64,000 nt of DNA from Sphingomonas sp. PP-CE-1G-424 (GCF_004341085.1 NZ_SLXW01000003.1:620001-684000), one strand, 5' to 3'; numbered from the stretch's first letter, positions 15,829-24,836 are shown. Numbers and translations: made by a program. The notes: generated from the letters alone by a model not told the origin.

Positions 15829-16854
15829 TCACGCCTTCTGCAGATGCCGTCGCCCGAGCAACTCGGCGATCTGCACCGCATTCAGCGCCGCACCTTTCCG
15901 CAGGTTGTCGCTGACGCACCACAGGTTCAGGCCGTTCTCGACGGTCGGATCCTCGCGCACGCGACTGATATACGTCGCGAAGTCGCCGACGCACTCGATC
16001 GGGGTGATGTAGCCGCCGTCCTCGCGCTTATCGACCAGCATGATGCCGGGCGCCTCGCGGAGGATGTTCTGCGCTTCCTCGGCCGAAATCTCGTTCTCGA
16101 ACTCGATGTTGATCGCTTCCGAATGGCCGACGAACACCGGCACGCGGACGCAGGTCGCGGTGACCTTGATCTTCTTGTCGAGGATCTTCTTGGTCTCGAC
16201 GACCATTTTCCACTCTTCCTTGGTCGAGCCGTCGTCGAGGAAGCTGTCGATGTGCGGGATCACGTTGAACGCGATCTGCTTGGTGAACAGCTTGGGCTCG
16301 GCCGGATCGCCGACGAAGATGTTGCGGCTCTGCTCGAACAGCTCGTCCATGCCGGCCTTGCCCGCGCCCGACACCGACTGGTAGGTCGAGACGACGACGC
16401 GCAGGATCTTCGCGGCGTCGTGCAGCGGCTTCAGCGCGACGACCATCTGCGCGGTCGAGCAGTTCGGGTTGGCGATGATGTTGCGGACCTTGTAGCCGTC
16501 GATCGCCTCGGGGTTCACCTCGGGCACGATCAGCGGCACGTCGGGGTCCATGCGGTAGAGCGACGAATTGTCGATCACCACGCAGCCCGCGGCGGCAGCG
16601 ATCGGCGCATAGATGGCGGTGCCCTCGGAACCGATCGCGAACAGCGCCATGTCCCAGCCGTTCCAGTCGAAATGCTCGATGTTCGTGCATTTGATCTGCT
16701 TGCCGGTGTCGCCATAGTCGACCATCAAACCCTGGCTGCGCGACGACGCGACGCAGGCGATCTCGTCCGCCGGAAACTCGCGCTCCGCCAGGATATTGAG
16801 CATCTCGCGCCCGACATTGCCGGTCGCCCCTGCGACCACCACCCGATAACCCAT
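15829..16854 (-). CDS. asd: Aspartate-semialdehyde dehydrogenase
   Basis: A 341-residue NADPH-dependent enzyme that reduces aspartyl phosphate to aspartate semialdehyde, the branch point for Lys/DAP, Thr and Met. The N-terminal Rossmann motif is VVVAGATGNVGREML. The catalytic Cys132 lies in NPNCSTAQMV, and the later VFVGHSEAINIEFE carries the conserved His. The ATG at 16854 is preceded by GGAG on the minus strand. The length is typical for the alphaproteobacterial enzyme. Confidence 0.97.
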   Translation of the reverse strand: MGYRVVVAGATGNVGREMLNILAEREFPADEIACVASSRSQGLMVDYGDTGKQIKCTNIEHFDWNGWDMALFAIGSEGTAIYAPIAAAAGCVVIDNSSLYRMDPDVPLIVPEVNPEAIDGYKVRNIIANPNCSTAQMVVALKPLHDAAKILRVVVSTYQSVSGAGKAGMDELFEQSRNIFVGDPAEPKLFTKQIAFNVIPHIDSFLDDGSTKEEWKMVVETKKILDKKIKVTATCVRVPVFVGHSEAINIEFENEISAEEAQNILREAPGIMLVDKREDGGYITPIECVGDFATYISRVREDPTVENGLNLWCVSDNLRKGAALNAVQIAELLGRRHLQKA

Positions 16855-17341
16855 GTTGTCACTCCGATTGGACTTGGCCGCGCAGTACCGACGTTGCGCG
16901 GCGAGGTCCAACGGCTTTCGACTTGTTGCGCGGATAGGCGGAGTTTGGGAGACCATAGCGTCCGGGTCGATGTCCCCCGCCCCTCTTGTTTTCTCCCGAG
17001 CGAGCCCAGTCTGGGCCTCCGCCTTCGCGGGGGAATAACCTGAGTTCGCATGGGAGCGGCACCACCCCTCCGAAACAAATTATCACATCCCGGCTGAAGC
17101 CGGGGCTTAATTGGAAAGATTGCAGTAACAGCGCGGCGCGCTCAGTCAGCAACGTCCCCCAACTGAATTGGCCCCCGACCTCCACCGGGCAGAGCCGGTC
17201 CAGCGATCAAAACATTTGCAACTCACGTGGTCGACTGAGGCTTTCAGCGCTGCCAGCGGCCGAGACGGGGAGGAAAGCGGACCGTGCGCCTCTGAGGTGA
17301 AAAGCATAGAAAATTGACAGTGAAGCACTAAGCTGTCCGCT
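16855..17341. other. Intergenic region with hairpin repeats
   Basis: No gene is supported. A GGGCCTCCGCCTTCGCGGGGG hairpin-like copy lies around 17010-17033, and CATCCCGGCTGAAGCCGGGG followed by CTTAATTGGA lies at about 17088-17114. Both belong to the same family as those at 14700-14910. The promoter of the following plus-strand membrane gene should lie near 17300, where the DNA becomes less GC-rich. Confidence 0.5.
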
Positions 17342-17836
17342 ATGGATACTGTCAGACCTGAGCGCTCTTATCCGCCGATTTGGCGCATCATTGCCGCCTT
17401 TTTGATCGTTCCCGGTGTCGCGGCATTGGTGATGGCCATTATGATGCCAGCCTACGACGGGATCAGCGATCCACTAGAGAGGATTTGGCGCAGTGCCCTA
17501 GTGTTCGCCGTTGTCGGAGCATATCCGGCGACTGTGATCCTAGGCTTACCGGCGTTCCTTATTCTGCGCCGACGTTTTGAGGCTACATTACTCAATTGCT
17601 CCCTGACCGGGGCTGTCGCCGCCGCTTTGCCTTGGCTCATCCTTTCGTCGCTGATCACACCCGACAGCGCCAGCACCGGTGGGCGTGCCACAGTATTGCA
17701 CGGATCGTTGACCCCATATGGATGGCTCACCAACCTAACCTTTATCGGCCAAATTGCGCTTTTTGGTGCAGGTGGTGGGATGCTGTTTTGGCTCTTCGCT
17801 GCCGCTGGCTGGAAAATTGAAAAGGTTGACTTGTAA
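17342..17836 (+). CDS. Hypothetical four-helix membrane protein
   Basis: A 164-residue protein with four predicted membrane segments, roughly residues 14-36, 49-75, 84-104 and 131-155. I recognise no family motif. The ATG at 17342 is the first possible start; no strong ribosome site precedes it. Codon use is less GC-biased than in the neighbouring housekeeping genes, in keeping with an acquired or weakly expressed gene. It converges with the next small membrane gene. Confidence 0.7.
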   Translation: MDTVRPERSYPPIWRIIAAFLIVPGVAALVMAIMMPAYDGISDPLERIWRSALVFAVVGAYPATVILGLPAFLILRRRFEATLLNCSLTGAVAAALPWLILSSLITPDSASTGGRATVLHGSLTPYGWLTNLTFIGQIALFGAGGGMLFWLFAAAGWKIEKVDL

Positions 17837-17966
17837 AGGTGAGACCAGACGCGGTTTATGTCCGCTATCAGGATCGGAAAACCAAGCCAGCGACGTCGTA
17901 CTTTGGGCGGTCCTGCACTAGCGGATTTGCACCGCGGCGACCGTGAACAACGCTGCCGCAACACCG

Positions 17967-18395
17967 TCAGCGGCGTGTCTCAAACCAATCGGCCGCATCC
18001 TCCCCGTAAAGCAACAGGATCGCCAACGCTTCCATCGCGAGCTGCAAAGCCGAGGTTGCGATGATCGCAGTATCGTGCTGCGCCAGCGGCTGGATCAGCC
18101 CTGATCCGCGCAGAAACGCTAAGCTCGTCACGACGCCGAGAAGCCAGCGCAGAGCCAGCGCACTGCGAGCAGCGCGCGACGCCGACAAGACCACCAGTAA
18201 CATCAGGAACAAGGCCAGCCCCAGGCCGACTGCCCGGATCGCCTGGATCCGCATGACCAACGTCGTCATCGCCTCGGGTGCGATTGGAAAGGCGAAGCTA
18301 ATCGTGCGCGTGGCGTAGTACGCCAGTGCCGCCGAAAACATCAGACTGATCGCGAACAAGACCGCGAACAACCGGATCGAAAGGGATGTCGCCAA
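17967..18395 (-). CDS. Hypothetical small membrane protein
   Basis: A 142-residue protein with about four hydrophobic helices (roughly residues 7-27, 50-70, 80-95 and 105-130) and a charged end, EDAADWFETRR. Its size and layout resemble small DUF-type integral membrane proteins, but I cannot name a family with confidence. The only upstream start in this frame is TTG at 18395, so the start is uncertain. It is read toward 17342-17836. Confidence 0.6.
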   Translation of the reverse strand: MATSLSIRLFAVLFAISLMFSAALAYYATRTISFAFPIAPEAMTTLVMRIQAIRAVGLGLALFLMLLVVLSASRAARSALALRWLLGVVTSLAFLRGSGLIQPLAQHDTAIIATSALQLAMEALAILLLYGEDAADWFETRR

Positions 18396-18586
18396 TTGCC
18401 TGCTCCAGACGCGTGGCCCTATGCCACGTTGGGGCGCGGTTTAGCCCCTAAGACCTTCCTACCCTTTAACAGCCGCGTAGAACTCGCCTTCCCTGCCGCC
18501 ATCGGACAGTATCGTCGATCGAGGCAACGGACACATTTGAGGGCATTGCCGGGTGGTTGAATTCGACAGTCCGGTATCCCGCTGCA

Positions 18587-19735
18587 CTACCGCCCGGTGC
18601 GCACGACCGAAACGCTGTACTGCGGGGTGAGCGCGCAGTCCGAGGGTGCCGTGCCGAACGCTGCGTGATCCAGGCAATTGGCCGCAGATGCGAAGTTCGC
18701 CCCGATCGCGGCCCGCACGATCCCGTTGTCGCGCATCGACGCATCCATGCCGCCGCCGCGGGCAGACGTGGTGATCTCTCGATCAAACAAAGTCTGCCCG
18801 TTGTCGACCCGCTCCAAGCGGTAGTGGAGCGTCACGCTCGTCGTGTTGCCGCTGCCGATGTGGAACGGCGTCTTGTCGCCCAGCCATGACACCACGAGCC
18901 GCTTACGCCCGGCTGCAGGCGCTGGTGCGAGGAGATTCATCTGCCGGAAGGTTTCGCTCAGCGCTGCATTGATACTGGAACGCTTGGCCGCCGCTATGAA
19001 GTTTAGTGCCGAACTCTTTACGGTGGCGGGAAGGCCCTGAATCTCGCCGATCGTGACGTCGTGGAACAGAGGGTGCGACGATCCGACGGGTGTGGGCGCC
19101 TCCGGTGCAAAGGGGAGCCCGATGGCCACCATGGAAATATCGTTCGACGATTTGGCGGGGGGAGCATTGACCGGCCCGACGTCGGCGGAAGCCGCCTGCA
19201 GGATCGCAAGCGAGACGCTCCGCGCCTTACCCCTATAGACGCTGACGCCCGCCTGCACGGTGATGCCTTTGCCCAGATTCCAGACGGTGAAATCATCCTT
19301 CTTGTAATCGCCCGGTCCAGGGTCTGCAGCGCCAGCGTTCAACCCCGGCCCAACGGTGGCCGCGATGTCACGGCCGGTAAGGCGAGTGCCCGCGGTGCCC
19401 GTCACTTGGCACACGGCGGTGAAAGCACCGGCGGTGTCGTGGGTGAGGACCAGCATCATGCCACTCTTGCTGAACACATGGGGGAGCATCATCGGCCTGT
19501 TGCCGATCATCGCTACCGAGGGCACCGCGCGCTCGATCCACCCGCGCGCGACGGCCGCTTTCGCAATGGCATCGAAGTCTGGAAAGCTGCCGCGGCAGGT
19601 CTCGTTGAATGCCTCGAGATAGACGGAAGGGCTCGGCTCGGGAGCGTCGGCCGCCGCGGCTGTCGCGGCTGTCGCGGCTGTCGCGTAAAGGACCGTGATG
19701 GCCGTCAATCGGGATGCGCGAAGCATGAGGGGCAT
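18587..19735 (-). CDS. Secreted hypothetical protein
   Basis: A 382-residue protein with a clear N-terminal signal peptide (MPLMLRASRLTAITVLYATA, then an Ala-rich stretch ending near residue 29). The mature protein starts with SVYLEAFNETCRGSFPDFD, a segment seen at the start of sphingomonad periplasmic proteins of unknown function. The C-terminal half alternates in a beta-rich way and has a Cys pair near the end (NCLDHAAFGTAPSDC). The ATG at 19735 has AGGAGA 6 bp upstream. There is no operon partner, and I give no function. Confidence 0.8.
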   Translation of the reverse strand: MPLMLRASRLTAITVLYATAATAATAAAADAPEPSPSVYLEAFNETCRGSFPDFDAIAKAAVARGWIERAVPSVAMIGNRPMMLPHVFSKSGMMLVLTHDTAGAFTAVCQVTGTAGTRLTGRDIAATVGPGLNAGAADPGPGDYKKDDFTVWNLGKGITVQAGVSVYRGKARSVSLAILQAASADVGPVNAPPAKSSNDISMVAIGLPFAPEAPTPVGSSHPLFHDVTIGEIQGLPATVKSSALNFIAAAKRSSINAALSETFRQMNLLAPAPAAGRKRLVVSWLGDKTPFHIGSGNTTSVTLHYRLERVDNGQTLFDREITTSARGGGMDASMRDNGIVRAAIGANFASAANCLDHAAFGTAPSDCALTPQYSVSVVRTGR

Positions 19736-19875
19736 GATCGTCTCCTGTACCTCTGGAGGGCGCTAAGCCTTCATCCTTACGATCCGTTGAACGGGCGATC
19801 GGTTTTCGCGGCGCGGTCATCGCCACGATAGCGAGGCGATACGTAGCCGCCGAACGGGGCTACGCGGGTTTTACG

Positions 19876-20706
19876 TCAATCCTCCAACCACACGGCTGTG
19901 ATCTCGCCCTTATGCCCCTGCGGCGCCAGCACGGCGCGCAGCGCGTCCAGCAGAGGTGGCAGCGCCTGCATGAAAGCGTAAGGCGGATTGACGATGAAAA
20001 GGCCCGCGCCATTATAGATGCCGGGCTGATCGTCATCGTACAACCAATGTTCCACCACCAGCAATTTCGGGATGCCGAGCTTGCGTAACTGTTCCTTCCA
20101 CCGCCAATGCGTGGCGCGGTCTTTCAGCGGATACCAGATCACCGTCACGCCATGCGCCCATTTGCGGTGAGCGGCGGCGAGCGTGGCTGTGATACGGTCG
20201 CGCTCGTCGAGCTGCTCGTACGGCGGATCGACCACCACCACGCCGCGCGGGGTTCGGGTCGGCAGCATTGCCAGCCAAAGCTCGTAGGCGTCGCGCTCAT
20301 GCACGGCAGCGGATGTACCGCGCATCACACCGCGCAGGGTATAGGCGTCATCAGGATGTTTTTCGTTCAGGATGAGGACGTCCTGCGGGCGCAGAAGCTG
20401 CGCCAGAACCCGTGGCGAGCCGGGGTAGAAGTGCGGCTCGGCCCCGACATTCACCGCCTGCACGACGCCGCGGTAGTCGTTGAGTGAGGGGCTCGGGTCG
20501 GCGAAGGCCCGCAGCACGCCGTGCGTGGACTCGCCGGTGCGCTGGGCATCCTCGCCGCCAAGGTCGTACAGCCCGCAGCCGGCATGGGTGTCGATCAGCG
20601 TCAGCGCGCCCGGTTTTTGCTGCAAGGCCCGCACGAGCGCGATCAGCAGGCTGTGCTTGACGACATCGGCACTATTGCCGGCATGGAAGGAATGGCGATA
20701 ATTCAT
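19876..20706 (-). CDS. rlmJ: RlmJ, 23S rRNA A2030 N6-methyltransferase
   Basis: A 276-residue SAM-dependent methyltransferase that modifies adenine 2030 in 23S rRNA. The start MNYRHSFHAGNSADVVKHSLL is a strong family mark. DTHAGCGLYDL is the SAM-binding region and VVVDPPYEQ is the catalytic DPPY motif for N6-adenine methylation. The length matches RlmJ. It stands alone on the minus strand. Confidence 0.96.
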   Translation of the reverse strand: MNYRHSFHAGNSADVVKHSLLIALVRALQQKPGALTLIDTHAGCGLYDLGGEDAQRTGESTHGVLRAFADPSPSLNDYRGVVQAVNVGAEPHFYPGSPRVLAQLLRPQDVLILNEKHPDDAYTLRGVMRGTSAAVHERDAYELWLAMLPTRTPRGVVVVDPPYEQLDERDRITATLAAAHRKWAHGVTVIWYPLKDRATHWRWKEQLRKLGIPKLLVVEHWLYDDDQPGIYNGAGLFIVNPPYAFMQALPPLLDALRAVLAPQGHKGEITAVWLED

Positions 20707-21071
20707 TGCGGCTCAAAATCCTGACGATCCACCTTGATGCGTTGCGCTGGGCGCGTTGCCGAGCGCGAGGCGACCGAAGTACCTGATCCGGTGCCAGTAT
20801 AAAGTCGGGCGGAAACCTTCAACGCACTTCTGCGTGAGGGTTCAAGCCCATACGAGCGGTCGTCACCTGGGCAGAGAGGCGAGGCCCCGACAGAGGCGCC
20901 GACCCAGTAGCGGACATTCACGCCCCCCTGCCCCCAACTCGTTTTGGCGCGGATCAATCGCGACATCGGATACCGCGCCGAACTCCGAAGACGATTCGAC
21001 TGGCGTCGGAGGCAGGCAGTCCGTTGCACGCCAGCTGACGTTGCCATCAGTCGGCATGCAACGGTAGCCGA
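20707..21071. other. Intergenic region, no supported feature
   Basis: This is the 365 bp upstream of rlmJ and downstream of the SDR gene. Short open frames exist on both strands but none has a ribosome site, a family motif or a consistent codon pattern. I see no repeat, tRNA or terminator here. Confidence 0.4.
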
Positions 21072-21974
21072 TCACGCGGCTACGGGGACGGAATAGTCCA
21101 TCGCGGCAAGATCGCTGAGCAGACCGGGACCCGTGGGCTTCCATCCCAGCCGCGCCTGCGTCCAATTGCTCGATGCGATCATATCGAGTGCGGCAAAGGG
21201 GGCCATCCAGCCGAAGTAATGCTCGACCTCGTCGTTTCCGACCGAGCGGACCGGCAGTCCGGTCCCTTTGCCGATCGTCTCGGCGATGGAGCGTGCATCG
21301 ACGCCCTCCTCTACCGAAGCATGGTATCTTGCGCCTGGCTCGCCGCGCTCAAGAGCCAGAACGTAGAGCTTGGCGACGTCGCTGACGTGCGCGGCAGCCC
21401 AGCGCGTGGTGCCCTCGCCCAGATACGCCATCGCTCCGGCACGGCGCGCCTCCGCGATCAGCGGGGTGATCAACCCGGCCTTGGTGGTGTCGTGCACCTG
21501 TGGCAGCCGAATGGTGCGTACGTCGATGCGTCGGGCGATCAGCGCCGCGGCGGCGAGCTCGGTGACGATGCGCGGATTGGCGTGGAGCGGGTTGAGGACG
21601 TCCTCGGTCGCAGGACCGCCGTTCCGCGGCGTGCCGATGCCGATCCCCGAGGTGATCAGGATCGGCTTGTCGGTCCCCGCCAGCGCATCGCCCATCGCCG
21701 TGATGTTGCGTTCGTCCTTTGCCGTGTTCGCGAGGAAGGCCTCGAAATTGTGGTCGAACGCGCAGTGGATGACCGCATCGGCCGCAGCCACGCCGCTGGC
21801 CAGCGTCTCCGGCCGTTCAAGGTCGCCACGATGAACTTCGACGCCGGCCCGCTCGAGTTGCTGGGCACCGGCATCGGACCGCGTGAGCCCGAGCACGCTG
21901 TGGCCGCAGCCGAGCAGTTCGGGGATGACGTGAGAGCCGATAAAGCCGGTCGCACCGGTCACAAAAACACGCAT
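21072..21974 (-). CDS. Extended SDR (NAD-dependent epimerase/dehydratase-like) protein
   Basis: A 300-residue short-chain dehydrogenase of the extended/atypical class. The cofactor motif is MRVFVTGATGFIGSHV. The later ITSGIGIGTP and RIDVRTIRLPQVHD take the place of the usual active-site region, and the standard YxxxK is not evident, as in many atypical SDRs annotated as SDR-family oxidoreductases. It is divergent from an MmyB-type regulator, a common pairing in which the regulator controls the oxidoreductase. The substrate is unknown. Confidence 0.88.
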   Translation of the reverse strand: MRVFVTGATGFIGSHVIPELLGCGHSVLGLTRSDAGAQQLERAGVEVHRGDLERPETLASGVAAADAVIHCAFDHNFEAFLANTAKDERNITAMGDALAGTDKPILITSGIGIGTPRNGGPATEDVLNPLHANPRIVTELAAAALIARRIDVRTIRLPQVHDTTKAGLITPLIAEARRAGAMAYLGEGTTRWAAAHVSDVAKLYVLALERGEPGARYHASVEEGVDARSIAETIGKGTGLPVRSVGNDEVEHYFGWMAPFAALDMIASSNWTQARLGWKPTGPGLLSDLAAMDYSVPVAA

Positions 21975-22035
21975 GGGAAATCTCCTTTTTGCCTGGCAAC
22001 CATATTCAGCTCCTCGCCAACGTGTTAAAGTAGTG

Positions 22036-22055
22036 AGCTTATCGTGGTATAAGCT
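22036..22055. promoter_or_regulatory. Inverted repeat in the SDR/XRE divergent promoter
   Basis: AGCTTAT at 22036-22042 and ATAAGCT at 22049-22055 form perfect 7-bp arms around a 6-bp spacer, in the 96-bp gap between the two divergent start codons and 16 bp before the regulator ATG. Position and symmetry fit an operator for the adjacent XRE-family protein; binding is inferred. Confidence 0.6.
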
Positions 22056-22070
22056 TCAACAGGATCGATC

Positions 22071-22907
22071 ATGGCCAGCGACGTGTCCAATCCGCTCGGG
22101 ACCTATCTGCGCGATCGCCGTACCCGGCTTGACCCTGCGGCGTTCGGGTTTGCCGGCGGACGGCGCCGGACGCCCGGTTTGCGCCGCGAGGAGGTGGCGA
22201 GCCGCGCGAACATCAGTCCAACCTGGTACACCTGGCTCGAGCAGGGCCGCGGCGGCGCGCCATCGGCCGACGTCCTCGATCGCATCGCGAGAGGGTTGAT
22301 GCTCACCGAACCGGAGCGCGAGCACATCTACATGCTCGGCCTCGGCCGTCCGCCGGAGGCACGCTACCAGCCTGTCGAGGGGATCACCCCGCGGCTCCAG
22401 CGCGTGCTCGACGGGATGGTGCTGAGCCCGGCGATCATCAAGACGGCGATGTGGGACGTGGTGGGCTGGAACCGAGCGGCCGCGGTGCTGCTGACCGACT
22501 ATGCCAAGCTGCCGCGGGAGGGACGCAACATCCTGCGGCTGATGTTCGGCAGCGACCATGTCCGGGCCCGCAACGCCGACTTCGACAGCATCGCCCGCTT
22601 TGTGGTGGGTGCGTTTCGCGCCGATGTGGCCCGCGCGGGCGCCAGCACCAGCGTCGAGGTCACGAAGCTGGTCGCCGAACTGTCCCGGCTCAGCCCGGAG
22701 TTCGCGGCAATGTGGGAGGACAACGACGTGGTTGCCCATGGTGACGGGGTTAAGCGGATTCATCATCCCGATGCGGGGCTGCTCGCGATGGAGTTCTCGT
22801 CGTTCGCCGTCGAAGGACGACCGGAGCTTGGCATGATCATCTACAACCCCGCCTCGCCAGACGATGCCGAGCGGCTGCGCGTGTTGCTGAACGGTGCCGG
22901 CGACTGA
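22071..22907 (+). CDS. XRE-type regulator with MmyB-like sensor domain
   Basis: A 278-residue regulator. The N-terminal helix-turn-helix includes RRRTPGLRREEVASRANISPTWYTWLEQGR and RIARGLMLTEPEREHIYMLG, the classic layout of the MmyB/SCO4008 subfamily. The C-terminal domain (VVGWNRAAAVLL, NILRLMFG, RLSPEFAAMWEDNDV, HPDAGLLAMEFSSF) is the PAS-like MmyB ligand-binding region. ATG at 22071 with AGGA upstream. It is divergent from the SDR gene and probably represses it and itself through the inverted repeat at 22036-22055. The ligand is unknown. Confidence 0.92.
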   Translation: MASDVSNPLGTYLRDRRTRLDPAAFGFAGGRRRTPGLRREEVASRANISPTWYTWLEQGRGGAPSADVLDRIARGLMLTEPEREHIYMLGLGRPPEARYQPVEGITPRLQRVLDGMVLSPAIIKTAMWDVVGWNRAAAVLLTDYAKLPREGRNILRLMFGSDHVRARNADFDSIARFVVGAFRADVARAGASTSVEVTKLVAELSRLSPEFAAMWEDNDVVAHGDGVKRIHHPDAGLLAMEFSSFAVEGRPELGMIIYNPASPDDAERLRVLLNGAGD

Positions 22908-22972
22908 CTGGAATTGACGACGCCAGCGCGGTTCACGAAAACGCCGGCGCTGACGGATGCGGAAGGTTGGCA

Positions 22973-23476
22973 ATGGAAAAGATCGGCTTTGGTGGCGGGT
23001 GCCATTGGTGCACCGAGGGCGTGTTTCAGGCGCTCAAAGGCGTTTATCAGGTGGATCAGGGATTTATCCAATCCGAGGCCCCTTGGGACACTTGGGCTGA
23101 GGGCGTGCTCGTGAGCTTCGATCCCGCGGCTATAAGCCTGGCGACGCTCGCCGAAGTCCATCTCAGGACCCATTCGGCGAACGGGACCTACTCCCCCGGC
23201 GGGAGGTATCGAAGTGCGATCTACGTCGTTGATGCGGAGCAGCGCGAGACAGCCGCACAGACGATCGCACGGTTTGCATCGCAGTCGGGCAAAGGTCCCC
23301 GGACGCTGGTTCTTCCGCTCGTCGGTTTCAGACCCTCTGAAGCACGCTACCAGAACTACTATCGGACTGACCCAGACAGGCCGTTCTGTCGCCGCTACAT
23401 CGATCCCAAGCTGGACTATATCCGGCACCATTTCGCCGATGTTGCCCTTCCCGATGCCGCGGGGCACCAGCCATAA
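22973..23476 (+). CDS. msrA: MsrA-like peptide-methionine (S)-S-oxide reductase
   Basis: A 167-residue MsrA-family protein that would reduce methionine-S-sulfoxide. The active-site motif is GFGGGCHWCTEGVFQ, with catalytic Cys10 and a nearby Cys13. Most MsrA proteins read GCFWG(V/C)E, so Phe is replaced by His, as in a known subset. Further matches are VSFDPAAISLATLAEVHLRTH and a C-terminal FCRRYIDPKLD. The ATG at 22973 has GGAAGG 7 bp upstream. It starts 65 bp after the XRE regulator stop and could be co-transcribed with it. Confidence 0.87.
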   Translation: MEKIGFGGGCHWCTEGVFQALKGVYQVDQGFIQSEAPWDTWAEGVLVSFDPAAISLATLAEVHLRTHSANGTYSPGGRYRSAIYVVDAEQRETAAQTIARFASQSGKGPRTLVLPLVGFRPSEARYQNYYRTDPDRPFCRRYIDPKLDYIRHHFADVALPDAAGHQP

Positions 23477-23610
23477 GCCGCGACGTGCCGTTCGCCCGGT
23501 TCGGCTGTCCCTTATCGCAGCCGTTCCACCGATGCAGGGGGCCCAGCGGTGCGATTAACCTGTCGAATTGACTGAAATTTAACTCCAAAACGGCATCCAT
23601 GCGATGTGCT

Positions 23611-23631
23611 CCTGGGGGGAGCCCCAGGGAG
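23611..23631 (+). promoter_or_regulatory. Hairpin with GGAG loop over the ribosome site of the GGDEF gene
   Basis: CCTGGGG (23611-23617) and CCCCAGG (23622-23628) form a perfect 7-bp stem with the tetraloop GGAG. The right arm overlaps the AGGGAG that would serve as the ribosome site for the ATG at 23640. A stem that hides a ribosome site, or displays GGA in a loop, is a typical translational control layout; a role here is inferred. Confidence 0.5.
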
Positions 23632-23639
23632 TGATGTTG

Positions 23640-24836
23640 ATGCCGCATGGTGATGGCGTGCTGCCGCGTTGGGCTGTCACGCGCTGGCTGGTCGAGTGTG
23701 CCGGTGAAGTTCCGGCTGAAATCCGCCCATCACTTGTTCAGGGGTTGTATGGATCACTCCCGATCTTTCTGGGCGGGGTGTTCAACACCATTCTGGTCTC
23801 CTCGATCGTGGCGACTCGTCTTCCCAAACCCGCGTTCCTGCTCTGGGCAGTGCTGGAGGTCGGCTTGGCGGCATTGCGCCTACCGCTGCTCATCAAAGGA
23901 ACGCGCGCCGCGAAGAGCGGAGGCCGCGCGCATATCGACCTATACATATTGGCTGCGGTATGTTGGGCTGCCTCGGTAGGCTATGGGTGCTTCATTACCG
24001 TGCTGAGCGGTGACTGGCTCGCCGCAACGCTCGTCGTCCTCTCCGCGGCGGCCATGACGGGCGGCGTAGCATTTCGGAACTTTGCCGCCCCTCGGCTCGT
24101 GACGACCATGATCCTTCTCAGCCTCGGGCCGTGCGCCATCGCCGGGGTCATATCCGGCGAACTGATCATGCTCGCGACGGCATTCCAGATTCCGATGTAC
24201 ATCTACGCCATGACGCATGCCGCCTATCGTCTGAACGCCATGCTGGTCCAGACCATGCGGTCCGAGCGCGAGAACGGACGTCGCGCACGGCATGACACCC
24301 TGACAGGCTTGTTGAACCGTGCGGGTCTCGAGGAGGTCGTTGCTCGCCGTGCAGGCACGACTACGGGCGCCACGCTATTCTACATCGACCTCGACGGATT
24401 CAAAGCGATCAACGACAGGCTCGGCCACGCGGCGGGCGATCAACTTCTCGTCGAAGTCAGCGACCTGATGAGACAGGTGACCCCTGCAACGGACGTCGTC
24501 GCCCGGATGGGAGGCGACGAATTCGTCATTCTGGCCGACGAGACGGACGCTGCCACCGCTCGTCAAACCGGACAGCGTCTCATCGACACGCTGTCCAGCA
24601 CGTCATTCTTGTTGAACGAAACCGCGGTGACGGTCGGTGCGAGCGTAGGCATCGCGATAAAATCGGATGCTCAGTCGGACTTCTCGACCCTGCTGCTCGA
24701 GGCGGACAGGGCCCTGTACGATGCAAAGCTAAAGGGACGCTCCTGCGCTGTGCTCGCTCCCGTCACGTCGCCGAACCTATACCTCGCCGCCGATCAAGGC
24801 TTAGACGTCCAATCCAGTAGATCAGCAGCATGCTGA
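23640..24836 (+). CDS. Membrane-bound diguanylate cyclase (GGDEF)
   Basis: A 398-residue protein. Five or six membrane segments fill roughly residues 40-215, followed by a coiled linker and a C-terminal GGDEF domain: DTLTGLLNR, FYIDLDGFKAINDRLGH, ARMGGDEFVIL, GASVGIAI. The intact GGDEF motif and metal/GTP residues predict c-di-GMP synthesis. The inhibitory RxxD I-site five residues upstream is missing (it reads PATD), so product inhibition may be absent. I chose the ATG at 23640, 8 bp after AGGGAG; the ATG at 23634 is too close to it. No effector lies nearby. Confidence 0.92.
   Translation: MPHGDGVLPRWAVTRWLVECAGEVPAEIRPSLVQGLYGSLPIFLGGVFNTILVSSIVATRLPKPAFLLWAVLEVGLAALRLPLLIKGTRAAKSGGRAHIDLYILAAVCWAASVGYGCFITVLSGDWLAATLVVLSAAAMTGGVAFRNFAAPRLVTTMILLSLGPCAIAGVISGELIMLATAFQIPMYIYAMTHAAYRLNAMLVQTMRSERENGRRARHDTLTGLLNRAGLEEVVARRAGTTTGATLFYIDLDGFKAINDRLGHAAGDQLLVEVSDLMRQVTPATDVVARMGGDEFVILADETDAATARQTGQRLIDTLSSTSFLLNETAVTVGASVGIAIKSDAQSDFSTLLLEADRALYDAKLKGRSCAVLAPVTSPNLYLAADQGLDVQSSRSAAC

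Noticed and set aside
20863-21165. Small secreted-protein remnant (a YRC...C segment) upstream of rlmJ
   Set aside because: The frame runs into the end of the SDR gene, lacks a start and ribosome site, and the Cys pattern is too short to support a family.
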